Positions 1 through 8,390 of a stretch of 64,000 nt of DNA are shown here, one piece after another (position 1 is the first letter of the stretch; every line of letters begins with the position of its first letter). Made by a program: the position numbers and the translations under genes. This DNA is from Duganella sacchari (GTDB taxonomy: Bacteria > Pseudomonadota > Gammaproteobacteria > Burkholderiales > Burkholderiaceae_D), in assembly GCF_900143065.1 (NCBI RefSeq), contig NZ_FRCX01000007.1:272349-336348 (forward strand), in the 5' to 3' direction. The notes under the pieces were generated by a model that saw nothing but the letters and a program-made list of their open reading frames with translations, was not told where the DNA came from and made no database searches.

Positions 1-992
1 TGTTGCTGCAGGTCGCCAACCCGCACTACGACCGGCTGGGCGGCGATACCGACAATGGCATGCAGCAAACTGTCGCGGCGCGGCGCGGCGCGGTGGCGGA
101 GGAACTGCACGCAACGCCGGCATTGCAGCGGCATGAAGCTGCGGTGTTGCGTAGCCGTGAGGCCAGCCTGGCCGGTACCGAGGCCAGCCTGACGCAGCAG
201 GTTGGCATTGCCACGGAGCGGCGGCGCCTGGCGGAAGAGGAGCTCGCCAAATTCGCGCAGCTGAAGGCCACCGGTTATCTGTCGTCAGCCCAATACGATG
301 CCAAGCGGCGCGAGCTGCTTGACCAGCAGATTGCGCTGGCGGCGTTGCAGAAACAGTGGCAAGAGGCGCGAGACGAGCGTGCCACGCTGCAGCGGCAGCT
401 GGCAGCCTTGCCGCTGCAGCAGGCGAATGCACGGTCGGCCCTCTACCGTACATTGCAGGAGACCGAGCACGAACTGCTGGAAACGGCGGCGCGGCGCGAG
501 TTTTCCGTGGTGGCGCCGGTCGACGGCAAGGTGACGGCGTTGACCGCCAAACCAGGCAGCCTGATCGCGCCGGGGCAGGTGCTGGGCACGCTGGTGCCGG
601 CAGGGGCGGAACTTGAAGCCATCCTGTACGTGCCGAGCCATGGCATCGGCTTTATCGAACGCGGCGCGCGCGTCAGCTTGCGTTACCGCGCTTATCCCTA
701 TCAGAAATACGGCCAGGCGACGGGCACGGTAACCGACATCTCGGCCGCCAGCCTGCGGCCGGATGAACTGGATAACGGTGTACGTATCAGCGAACTATCG
801 CCTGACCTGGGCAATGTCCCGGTCTACCGCATCCGGGTGCGGCTGACGGACCAACAGGTCAGCGCCAACGGCAAGCGCTTCGACCTGCTTCCGGGGGCGC
901 TACTGGACGCCGACATCGTACTGGACCGTAAGGCGCTCTACCAATGGATACTCGATCCGCTCGACCAATTTTCTGCCAGTTTGAAACTATGA
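1..992 (+). CDS. HlyD-family periplasmic adaptor of a type I / bacteriocin exporter (5' end missing)
   Basis: The reading frame is open from the left window edge, so the N-terminus, including the expected membrane anchor, lies outside; 329 residues are visible. A long charged coiled coil (about residues 45–160) is followed by a lipoyl/barrel-sandwich motif (FSVVAPVDGKVTALTAKPGS) and a beta-barrel region, the usual order in HlyD adaptors. Such proteins bridge an inner-membrane ABC exporter to an outer-membrane channel. The stop overlaps the start of the C39-peptidase ABC transporter by ATGA (989–992), so the two are probably translationally coupled and work as one exporter. No TolC-like gene is in view. 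Confidence 0.9.
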   Translation, partial: LLQVANPHYDRLGGDTDNGMQQTVAARRGAVAEELHATPALQRHEAAVLRSREASLAGTEASLTQQVGIATERRRLAEEELAKFAQLKATGYLSSAQYDAKRRELLDQQIALAALQKQWQEARDERATLQRQLAALPLQQANARSALYRTLQETEHELLETAARREFSVVAPVDGKVTALTAKPGSLIAPGQVLGTLVPAGAELEAILYVPSHGIGFIERGARVSLRYRAYPYQKYGQATGTVTDISAASLRPDELDNGVRISELSPDLGNVPVYRIRVRLTDQQVSANGKRFDLLPGALLDADIVLDRKALYQWILDPLDQFSASLKL

Positions 993-3136
993 ATGCACTT
1001 GCCAAGGGAATCGACTCCCTGAAATTTTCCGCCTTCGAGCGCCTGCCCATGATTCATCAGACAGAGGTGTCGGAATGCGGCCTGGCCTGCCTGGCCATGG
1101 TGTCCGGCTATTTTGGCGCCCACCTCGATCTGCTGGAGCTGCGGCGACGTTTTTCCGTGTCGCTCAAGGGCTTGCCGCTCGCTGGCATGATACGCGCCGC
1201 CAACGCCATCAATCTGACTGCGCGTCCGGTACGGTTGGAGATGGACGGGCTGTCCCAGCTCAAGCTGCCGTGCGTGCTGCATTGGAACTTCAATCATTAT
1301 GTTGTGTTGCGCAAGATCAAGCGCGGTAAGCTGATCATTCACGACCCGGGTTACGGCGTCCGCAAGGTCTCCATGGAGGAGGCGGCCAAAAGCTTTACCG
1401 GCTATGCGGTGGAAATGTGGCCGAATCCGGGTTTCGTCAAACAAACCAAGACCGCACGCATTCCGCTCACGGCGGTGCTCGGACAACTGCATGGCTGGAT
1501 GAAGCCGATGAGCTATGTGCTGGCGCTGGCGGTCGTGCTGGAGCTGGTGGCGCTGCTATCGCCGTTGCTGATGCAGTTCGTGCTGGACGAGGTGATACCA
1601 GCGCGCGACGCATCGCTGCTGGTGTTGCTGGCAGTGGCCTTTTGTATCTTGTATCTGGCGCAGAATCTGATCAGCCTGATGCGTTCGAGCGTGTTGCTGC
1701 ATGTGGGCACCGTGTTCAGTATTCAGATACGCTCCAATCTGTTCCAGCATCTGCTGCGCCTGCCTGTGGGGTTTTATATTAAGCGCAGCCTGGGGGACAT
1801 TGCCTCGCGTTTCTCGGCGATTGACGTGGTGCAGCGTACCCTGACCAGTTCGTTTGTGGAAGCCCTGCTGGACGGCATGATGGCCAGTATTACGCTGGTG
1901 CTGATGCTGTTGTACAGCCCCAAGCTGTCGGTGATTTCAATTGGTGCGCTGGCGCTGTATCTGGGCGGCCGGATGATGTGGTACAAGCCCCTGCATTCCG
2001 CGACCGAGGAGCAGATTCTCAATTCCGCCAAGCAGAGCAGCCACTTTCTCGAGACTGTACGCGGGATTCGTGCGGTGAAACTGTTTGGCCGTAGCGAGCG
2101 TCGCCATGCGACCTGGCTGAATTTGCTGGTGCGGCAGATTAACTCGGACCTCAAGACCCAGCATCTGCATATGATTTACGCCACCGCCAACGGCGCCATC
2201 TTCTCGATTGAAAGCATTCTGGTGATTTATCTGGGCGCTTCTGCGGTGATCAAGGGCGAGATGTCGGCCGGTGTGCTGCTGACCTTCCTGGCCTATAAAT
2301 CGCAATTCGGCTCGCGCATCACCTCCCTGGTCAACAAATACTTCGACCTCAAGATGTTGGGCTTGCAGTTGGACCGGGTCTCCGATTTTGTGGTCGGCGA
2401 GCGCGAAGTGGAAGCGGTGGAAGCTTCCTACGATGCGGATGAAGACACCCCGGCGATCGAGCCTTACGTTGAGCTGCACAACCTGGCATTCCGCTACGGC
2501 GAACATGAAAAAGAAATCTTCGCCAACGTCAATCTGCGTGTCGGCGCGGGGGAGTTTGTCGCCATCGCCGGGCCGTCTGGTTGTGGTAAATCCACGCTGA
2601 TGCAGGTCATGCTCGGGGTTTTCGAGCCGAGTCGTGGCCGGGTATGCATCGGTGGCATGGACCTGGCGTCGATCGGCCCCAAGCGGCTACGTACGCTAGT
2701 GGGTACCGTAATGCAGGACGACGATCTGTTTGCCGGTACGATCGCCGAGAATATCTCGTTTTTTGACGAAACTGCCGATCTTGAATGGGTCAAGCAATGC
2801 GCCGTCATGGCGGCAGTCGATGAGGAGGTATCGGCCATGCCGATGGGCTATCACACCTTCATCGGCGACATGGGCAGTGTGCTGTCAGGCGGGCAGAAAC
2901 AGCGTATTTTGCTGGCACGCGCGCTGTACAAGCGGCCGTCCTTGTTGATGCTGGATGAGGCCACCAGTCATCTGGACGTGTACAAGGAACAGCAGGTTAA
3001 CGAGGCGATTTCGGCGCTGAAGATCACCCGCATCATCATTGCGCACCGGCCGGACACGCTGGCGAGTGCCGACCGGGTTATTCCGTTCAAGACGCTGACT
3101 GAGGCAGCCACTGCTCCGCAGCAACTGGCAGCATAA
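989..3136 (+). CDS. Peptidase-domain (C39) ABC exporter, bacteriocin/peptide type
   Basis: This 715-residue protein combines an N-terminal C39 cysteine peptidase, a six-helix ABC membrane domain (about 165–430) and a nucleotide-binding domain (about 470–700). The peptidase triad looks intact: Cys30 in SECGLACLAM, His103 in NHYVVL and Asp119 in IIHDPGYG. The ATPase carries Walker A GPSGCGKST, signature LSGGQKQR, Walker B LLMLDEAT and an H-loop in IIIAHRP. Family members cleave double-glycine leaders from peptides while exporting them. I chose the ATG at 989 because it overlaps the HlyD stop and starts just before the peptidase; an upstream ATG at 944 would add 15 residues. No precursor peptide with a double-glycine leader was recognised in the window. 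Confidence 0.93.
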   Translation: MNALAKGIDSLKFSAFERLPMIHQTEVSECGLACLAMVSGYFGAHLDLLELRRRFSVSLKGLPLAGMIRAANAINLTARPVRLEMDGLSQLKLPCVLHWNFNHYVVLRKIKRGKLIIHDPGYGVRKVSMEEAAKSFTGYAVEMWPNPGFVKQTKTARIPLTAVLGQLHGWMKPMSYVLALAVVLELVALLSPLLMQFVLDEVIPARDASLLVLLAVAFCILYLAQNLISLMRSSVLLHVGTVFSIQIRSNLFQHLLRLPVGFYIKRSLGDIASRFSAIDVVQRTLTSSFVEALLDGMMASITLVLMLLYSPKLSVISIGALALYLGGRMMWYKPLHSATEEQILNSAKQSSHFLETVRGIRAVKLFGRSERRHATWLNLLVRQINSDLKTQHLHMIYATANGAIFSIESILVIYLGASAVIKGEMSAGVLLTFLAYKSQFGSRITSLVNKYFDLKMLGLQLDRVSDFVVGEREVEAVEASYDADEDTPAIEPYVELHNLAFRYGEHEKEIFANVNLRVGAGEFVAIAGPSGCGKSTLMQVMLGVFEPSRGRVCIGGMDLASIGPKRLRTLVGTVMQDDDLFAGTIAENISFFDETADLEWVKQCAVMAAVDEEVSAMPMGYHTFIGDMGSVLSGGQKQRILLARALYKRPSLLMLDEATSHLDVYKEQQVNEAISALKITRIIIAHRPDTLASADRVIPFKTLTEAATAPQQLAA

Positions 3137-3155
3137 TCGGCCCCAGTCTCAGTCG

Positions 3156-4205
3156 TCAGGATGCCACGAATACGCGCGCTGCGCCCGCGCTCATGCGGCC
3201 AATCACGGCGGCTTCGCCGAAGCCTTCGCGGCGGAACAGGGCGAGGACTTCCTCGACACTGCCTTCGTCGCAGGAGACCAGCAGGCCGCCCGAGGTTTGC
3301 GGGTCGGTCAGCAGGGAGTGCTGGGCGGGCGTGATCGATGGTGCCAGCTGCACGTCAGCGCCGTAGGCGGCCCAGTTGCGGCCGGAGGCGCCGGTGAAGT
3401 AGCCGTCGTGCGCCAACTGTTCCACGCCGGGCAGCAGCGGGATCCTGGCCATGTCCAGATGCGCTGACAGCTTGGCGCCGCGCGCCAGTTCCAGCAGGTG
3501 GCCCAGCAGGCCAAAGCCGGTAACGTCGGTCAGCGCGTGCACGCCTGGCAGTTCGGATAGGGCCTTGCCAGGTTTATTGAGCTTGGTGGTGTTGGCGATC
3601 ATGGCCTGGTAGCCGGCGGCATCCAGCTTGTCTTTTTTCAGTGCGGCCGACAGTATGCCCACGCCCAGCGGTTTGCCGAGAATGAGCACATCGCCTGCCT
3701 TGGCGTCGGCATTGCGCTTGACTTTCGATGGATGGATCAGGCCCATGACCACCAGGCCGTAGATCGGCTCGACGGAATCAATGGTGTGGCCGCCCGCAAT
3801 CGGGATGCCCGCTTCGGCGCAGATCGATTCGCCGCCTTTGATGATCTGGCCAATGGTTTCCACCGGCAGTTGGTTGATCGGCATGCCGACCAGTGCCAGC
3901 GCCATGATCGGTGTGCCGCCCATCGCATACACGTCGGAGATGGCGTTGGTGGCGGCGATGCGGCCGAAGTCGTAAGGATCGTCGACGATCGGCATGAAGA
4001 AGTCGGTGGTGGCGATCAGCGCCTGTTCGTCATTGAGCTGGTAGACGGCGGCATCGTCGGCGGTTTCTATGCCGACCAGCAGTTCCTTCGGCACCGGGAA
4101 GCCGTGCGAGTTCTTCAGAATTTCGGACAGCACGCCGGGCGCGATTTTGCAGCCGCAGCCACCGCCATGGGAGAAGGAAGTCAGTTTGATTGCATCGTTG
4201 CTCAT
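3156..4205 (-). CDS. selD: Selenide, water dikinase (selenophosphate synthetase), Cys form
   Basis: SelD makes selenophosphate from selenide and ATP; selenophosphate is the selenium donor for selenocysteine, selenouridine and selenoneine. The 349-residue protein has the N-terminal glycine-rich active segment HGGGCGCK with Cys17 and Lys20 in the same places as E. coli SelD, so this is the cysteine and not the selenocysteine version. The ATP-binding region with TTDFFMPIVDDPYDFG follows. Start chosen at 4205 (MSNDAIKL); an upstream extension is not SelD-like. The gene is divergent from the SenA/EgtB-like gene with only 53 bases between starts. No selA, selB or selU is visible, so the use of the product cannot be settled from this window; SenC of selenoneine clusters is a SelD homologue and would look the same. 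Confidence 0.95.
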   Translation of the reverse strand: MSNDAIKLTSFSHGGGCGCKIAPGVLSEILKNSHGFPVPKELLVGIETADDAAVYQLNDEQALIATTDFFMPIVDDPYDFGRIAATNAISDVYAMGGTPIMALALVGMPINQLPVETIGQIIKGGESICAEAGIPIAGGHTIDSVEPIYGLVVMGLIHPSKVKRNADAKAGDVLILGKPLGVGILSAALKKDKLDAAGYQAMIANTTKLNKPGKALSELPGVHALTDVTGFGLLGHLLELARGAKLSAHLDMARIPLLPGVEQLAHDGYFTGASGRNWAAYGADVQLAPSITPAQHSLLTDPQTSGGLLVSCDEGSVEEVLALFRREGFGEAAVIGRMSAGAARVFVAS

Positions 4206-4243
4206 AGTTGGAATCCTGTGGTGACGGTGGCGGCCGGCGTGGC

Positions 4244-4258
4244 TGGTACAATCGCCGC
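4244..4258 (+). promoter_or_regulatory. Extended -10 promoter of the SenA-like gene, probable leaderless start
   Basis: TGGTACAAT occupies 4244–4252 and matches an extended -10 box (TGn plus TACAAT). Only six bases separate it from the ATG at 4259, so transcription would begin at or next to the start codon. No convincing -35 box lies at 17 bases and no Shine-Dalgarno is present, consistent with a leaderless transcript. Confidence 0.5.
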
Positions 4259-5452
4259 ATGACCTCATCCTTCAGGAACGCCACGTCGCAGCAGCTGGCC
4301 CAGGCCTTGCAGCATTCGCGGAATTATACGCTGTCGCTGTTCGAATGTTTTGCCGCTGCCGGTATGGATGCGGCGGCGCGCGTGCCACAGCTGCGCATGA
4401 TCGATCCCCCTGTATGGCGGCTGGGGCAGATCGCCTGGTTCGCGGAATGGTTCATCTTGCGTGAAGCGGCGTCCAGCCATCCGGCTGATGCCCATGCCAA
4501 CTGCCTGCTCACCAAGGGCGATGACTGGTTCGATGCCGAGCGTGTGCCGCACAGCAGCCGCTGGACGCTGGACCTGCCCAGCACTGGCGGCGTGAAGACC
4601 TACTGCCACGAGGTGCTGGACCGCGTGCTGGATAAATTGTCGCGCGAGCCCAACACGGACCAGGCCTTGTATCCATATCGCCTGGCGCTGGCCCACGAGG
4701 ACATGTGCGGCGAGGCCTTTCTTTACACCTTGCAGGCATTGGGACTTCCAGCGCCGCTGCCGGCCGCCAGTGAACAGCTGCAGGCGTTTGCGCCGTCTGA
4801 AATCGGCTTCCCTGGCGGGACGATACAGCTGGGGAGCATGGCCGGTAGTGGCTTTGTGTTCGATAACGAGCGCCAGGCGCACAGTGTCCATGTCGCGCCG
4901 TTTCGCATGGATAGCACGCTGGTGACGAATGCGCAGTATGCAGATTTCGTCATCGATAGCGGCTACGATAACCGTCAATTCTGGAGCCAGGCCGGTGCGG
5001 ACTGGCTGATGCGCCAGGAGCGCTCGGCGCCGCGCTACTGGCAGCGCGACGGCGCGCAGTGGCGCACCATGCGCTTCGGGAAGCTGTCTACGCTGGCTGG
5101 TTCTGAGCCGGTGCGGCATGTGAATCTGTATGAGGCCCAGGCCTATTGCGCGTGGGCCGGCCGCCGCCTGCCTACCGAAGCAGACTGGGAATATGCGGCG
5201 TTGTCGGGCCATCCGGCGTTCCGCTGGGGCCAGTTGTGGGAGTGGACGGCGTCTCCATTCGAACCGTATCCCGGCTTTACGGCGGACCCTTATCTGGAGT
5301 ATTCGGAGCCATGGTTCCATACGCATCAGGTGTTGCGCGGCGCGTCCTTCGCCACGCCGTTGCGGTTTGGTTCGGTCAAATTCCGTCATTTCTACCTGCC
5401 CGAACGCGACGATCTCTTTGCCGGTTTCCGCACCTGTGCCTGGCCCGGATAG
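4259..5452 (+). CDS. senA: Selenoneine synthase SenA-like / EgtB-family protein (DinB_2 + FGE-sulfatase domains)
   Basis: The 397-residue protein has an N-terminal DinB-like four-helix domain (about 10–165) and a C-terminal formylglycine-generating-enzyme-like domain (about 182–395, including RRLPTEADWEYAA and a GFRTCAWPG end). This is the EgtB/SenA architecture. EgtB joins a sulfur donor to trimethylhistidine with non-haem iron; SenA does the same with a selenosugar. The neighbour selD favours SenA. Two of the three expected iron-binding positions differ: EgtB proteins usually have an LGH motif where this protein has LGQ (Gln57), and the HExxHxE motif reads HEDMCGE (His146 kept, Cys150 in place of His). 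The rest is full length, so it is not simply decaying. No senB-like glycosyltransferase is adjacent. It could be an EgtB paralogue with another role. Confidence 0.65.
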   Translation: MTSSFRNATSQQLAQALQHSRNYTLSLFECFAAAGMDAAARVPQLRMIDPPVWRLGQIAWFAEWFILREAASSHPADAHANCLLTKGDDWFDAERVPHSSRWTLDLPSTGGVKTYCHEVLDRVLDKLSREPNTDQALYPYRLALAHEDMCGEAFLYTLQALGLPAPLPAASEQLQAFAPSEIGFPGGTIQLGSMAGSGFVFDNERQAHSVHVAPFRMDSTLVTNAQYADFVIDSGYDNRQFWSQAGADWLMRQERSAPRYWQRDGAQWRTMRFGKLSTLAGSEPVRHVNLYEAQAYCAWAGRRLPTEADWEYAALSGHPAFRWGQLWEWTASPFEPYPGFTADPYLEYSEPWFHTHQVLRGASFATPLRFGSVKFRHFYLPERDDLFAGFRTCAWPG

Positions 5453-5527
5453 TTCAACAATAAGAACGCTTTTTCGCGAGGGCTCTGCTATGCTTTTTGT
5501 TTTCCTCCAAGACCAAGGGCGCCCACA

Positions 5528-6808
5528 ATGAAACTGAAGCACTTCCTGATTTCCGCAGCCATTCTGGGCGCGGCCGCGCACACCAGCGCCGCCGACCAGG
5601 TGACGGTGATCCGCGCCGGCAAGCTGCTCGATGTGGTGGCCGGCACGGTACTGAAGGACCAGAACATCATCATCACCGGCGAGCGCATCACCGCTGTCGG
5701 GCCGGCGGCATCGACGCAGATACCGGCCGGCGCACAAGTCATCGATCTGTCGGCGCAAACTGTGCTGCCAGGCTTGATCGACATGCACACCCACCTGACT
5801 GCCGATCCCTTCATGAGCGGCTATAACTCGCTGGGCGTCTCCGATACCCGTGCTGCGCTGTATGGCGTGCGCGCCGCGCGCAAAACGCTGGAAGCCGGCT
5901 TCACCACCGTGCGCAATGTGGGTGCTGGCGGCTTTGGCGATGTGGCGCTGCGCGACGCAATCAACGACGGCGACTTCATCGGCCCGCGCATGCGCACCGC
6001 AGGTTACGCCATCGGCATCAAGGGTGGCCACTGCGACGAGAACCTGCTGCCGCCGGACGTGAACTTCACCGGCCGTGGCGTGGCGGACGGCCCATGGGAA
6101 GCGCGCGCCAAGGTGCGCGAGATGGCCAAGTATGGCGCGGACGTGATCAAGATTTGCGCCTCGGGCGGCGTGCTGTCCAAGGGCGATGAGCCGGGCGCGC
6201 AGCAGTACACGCTGGAAGAAATGCAGGCCATCGTCAATGAGGCCCATAAGCTGAACCGCAAGGTGGCCGCACATGCCCATGGCACCAGCGCGATCCACGA
6301 CGCCATCCTCGCGGGCGTGGATTCGATCGAGCACGCAAGCCTGATCGACGACGTCAACATCAAGCTGGCGAAAGAGAAGGGCACCTACCTGGTCATGGAT
6401 ATCTACAACGATGACTTCATCCTGCAGGAAGGCGAAAAGGCCGGCATGCTGGCGGAATCAATCGAAAAGGAAAAGGTCATCGGCCAGCTGCAGCGCGATA
6501 ACTTCCGCAAGGCTTTCCAGGGCGGCGCCAAGATGGCGTTCGGCACTGACTCCGGCGTCTACCCGCATGGCGACAACGCCCGGCAGTTCTACTACATGAC
6601 CAAGTACGGCATGACCTCGATGCAGGCGATTCAGGCGGCGACCATCAATGCGGCCGACCTGTTGGGCTGGAAGGACCGCGTGGGCTCGATCAGTGTCGGC
6701 AAGTACGCCGACATCATCGCGGTCAAAGGCAACCCGGCCGATAACGCGAATGAGCTGACCAAGGTGTCGTTCGTGATGAAGGGCGGAGCGGTGATCCGCA
6801 ATCAGTAA
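5528..6808 (+). CDS. Secreted metal-dependent amidohydrolase (imidazolonepropionase/prolidase-like)
   Basis: A Sec signal peptide ending near residue 22 (TSAA) precedes a complete amidohydrolase barrel. The metal ligands are visible in order: His87 and His89 in DMHTH, Lys208 in VIKICASGG (the probable carboxylated lysine), His249 in AAHAHG, His269 in IEHAS and Asp341 in GTDSG. Periplasmic or outer-membrane members of this group hydrolyse dipeptides such as Xaa-Arg, Xaa-Lys or Xaa-Pro, but the exact substrate cannot be read from sequence. The gene stands alone, 75 bases after the SenA-like gene, with a likely -10 TATGCT near 5488. At 426 residues it has the usual family length. Confidence 0.88.
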   Translation: MKLKHFLISAAILGAAAHTSAADQVTVIRAGKLLDVVAGTVLKDQNIIITGERITAVGPAASTQIPAGAQVIDLSAQTVLPGLIDMHTHLTADPFMSGYNSLGVSDTRAALYGVRAARKTLEAGFTTVRNVGAGGFGDVALRDAINDGDFIGPRMRTAGYAIGIKGGHCDENLLPPDVNFTGRGVADGPWEARAKVREMAKYGADVIKICASGGVLSKGDEPGAQQYTLEEMQAIVNEAHKLNRKVAAHAHGTSAIHDAILAGVDSIEHASLIDDVNIKLAKEKGTYLVMDIYNDDFILQEGEKAGMLAESIEKEKVIGQLQRDNFRKAFQGGAKMAFGTDSGVYPHGDNARQFYYMTKYGMTSMQAIQAATINAADLLGWKDRVGSISVGKYADIIAVKGNPADNANELTKVSFVMKGGAVIRNQ

Positions 6809-6902
6809 GCCGACGGTGCTGGCCTGACGGGGCATCACGCTGGCTCGCCAAGTCATGCGGGTGATATAGGGCAAAGAATGTTTTTATTCTTATACTGCTT
6901 GC

Positions 6903-8186
6903 ATGCGTGTTTCATTCCTACTTTTTGCCGGGCTACTGCTGGCTGCTGTGGTGAGCGGATGCGGTGGTGGCTCGGCGGCTTCTTCGGAAGCCGCCAGTAG
7001 CGGCAATACCGCAAGCGGATTTACCTCCAGCGCCGCAATCGCCGTCACGGATCCTGTCACCGTCGGTACCCTCAAGGGTATGTCCGACGCACTTGTGGTT
7101 GGCGACCATATCGTGGTGCGCTCACGCTCTGATGCCTTTGTCACCTTGAACGGCCAGCCCGTGTATCCGGGCACGCGCCTGAGCGTGCTGGATAAGCAGG
7201 GCAAGCTGGTGTCCACCACGGATTACGGCTTCACGCTGGCCGCAGGCTACACCGGCGACTGGGTCATGATGCTGTCACCCGATGGCTTCATCATGGTGCA
7301 GTCCACGAGCGGCACCAGGTTGCAGCACTTCGATGCGCAGGCCAGGCTGGTGGGCGGTGTGACCGACCTTTATCCGACGGTGGCCGCGACCTCCACCACC
7401 GAGTATGCGGCGGCGGAAAACGGCGGCGCGGTGGACGGCAATGGCTTTTGGCTGGCCACCACTTTCTCGCTGCTGCCGGTGACGGACAAGACGCAGTATG
7501 TACTCAAGCTGTGCAAATTTGATTTCAGCGGCAGGCAGCTGACGCCGCCGTTCATGATTTCGACTTCGGCCCTGCATCCGCGCGTGGCTGCCGCCGGCGG
7601 CGCCGTGCTGGCCGGTTGGCTGGAAGGTGGCGGCGGCATGCTGGCCATGTGGTCCAAAGGCGCGGGCGCGCCGACCATCCGGTCAATTAACACGGGCGGC
7701 TCGCAGCCATACCCGCTGGTGCTGACCACGGATGGCAAAATGGGCGTACTGTGGAACGGCAAGGCGACCATGACCAGCACCGGTGGCGTGATGGGGGTGA
7801 TGATCGATAATTACGGCACGCCTTTGCTGGCCACGGGCCGCACCGACCTGACCCAGGAAACGCTGTCCGCGCACTGGGATGGCAATGTGCGCGCGACGGT
7901 GATCGATGCCCATGCCTATAAAGGCGGCATTGCGATTGCGGGCAGCGCGGTGGGGGCCCTGAAAGCCGGTGAGCCGATCACCGATGTACTGGTGCTGGCG
8001 GATTACACCCTGGGCACGGATCCGCTGTCCTCTTCGGCGCAGACCATATTGCGCTTCACCTTGCCGGGCCGCGCGGCGCTTGGACCCACCCCCGTTTTGC
8101 GGCAGATGCTGTTCGACGATCACGCGGTCCTGCTGATTGGTGACGACAATCGCCTGCAGGCTGTCTATACAACCAGGAATCGCTAG
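6903..8186 (+). CDS. Predicted lipoprotein of unknown function
   Basis: The 427-residue product begins with a lipoprotein signal peptide with lipobox VVSGC, followed by a Gly/Ser-rich linker (GGGSAASSEAASSGNTASG). The mature part is rich in short beta-strand-like segments with repeated Gly-Asp/Asn turns and may be a beta-propeller or beta-sandwich, but I do not recognise the family. A TATACT -10 box at 6891–6896 lies six bases before the ATG at 6903, so the mRNA may be leaderless. It is single-gene in context, followed by a hairpin at 8191–8233. Confidence 0.8.
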   Translation: MRVSFLLFAGLLLAAVVSGCGGGSAASSEAASSGNTASGFTSSAAIAVTDPVTVGTLKGMSDALVVGDHIVVRSRSDAFVTLNGQPVYPGTRLSVLDKQGKLVSTTDYGFTLAAGYTGDWVMMLSPDGFIMVQSTSGTRLQHFDAQARLVGGVTDLYPTVAATSTTEYAAAENGGAVDGNGFWLATTFSLLPVTDKTQYVLKLCKFDFSGRQLTPPFMISTSALHPRVAAAGGAVLAGWLEGGGGMLAMWSKGAGAPTIRSINTGGSQPYPLVLTTDGKMGVLWNGKATMTSTGGVMGVMIDNYGTPLLATGRTDLTQETLSAHWDGNVRATVIDAHAYKGGIAIAGSAVGALKAGEPITDVLVLADYTLGTDPLSSSAQTILRFTLPGRAALGPTPVLRQMLFDDHAVLLIGDDNRLQAVYTTRNR

Positions 8187-8190
8187 CCGT

Positions 8191-8233
8191 GTCTAAGTGA
8201 CAAGTGGCAACAAAAAGCCATTTGTCCAAGACA
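8191..8233 (+). other. Hairpin after the lipoprotein gene
   Basis: ACAAGTGGC (8200–8208) and GCCATTTGT (8217–8225) form a nine-pair stem with one G-T wobble around an A-rich loop, and outer TGTCT/AGACA arms could extend it. There is no T-run, so it may be a transcript-end stabiliser or an imperfect terminator. Confidence 0.35.
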
Positions 8234-8340
8234 ATTGTGTTTATTTCCGGCATTGATTACTGCATAATCTTAACCCTTAGTCACACACACTCGTCCTAGT
8301 CCCCGCCGACGTGTTCGTGCATCCCTTACTCAATTAGCTC

Positions 8341-8363
8341 ACGGCGCAATCAGCGCCGTTTTT
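8341..8363 (+). terminator. Intrinsic-terminator-like hairpin in the leader of the chemoreceptor gene
   Basis: ACGGCGC (8341–8347) pairs perfectly with GCGCCGT (8353–8359) around the loop AATCA, followed by TTTTTG. It ends only 27 bases before the chemoreceptor ATG. It could end the upstream transcript, end a small RNA starting near a CATAAT box at 8263, or act as an attenuator. Confidence 0.5.
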
Positions 8364-8390
8364 GCGTTCGTTCTTCATCACGGGAAGAAG

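Noticed and set aside
4150..4205. In-frame UGA selenocysteine codon in selD
   Set aside because: The active-site codon encodes Cys17, so no recoding is needed.
4265..6334. Open frame of 689 codons on the minus strand
   Set aside because: It lies antisense to the SenA-like and amidohydrolase genes, has a His/Arg-rich low-complexity translation with no domain, and is a typical high-GC shadow.
8187..8390. c-di-GMP (GEMM) riboswitch before the chemoreceptor
   Set aside because: The leader lacks the conserved GEMM core; only a simple terminator-like hairpin is present.
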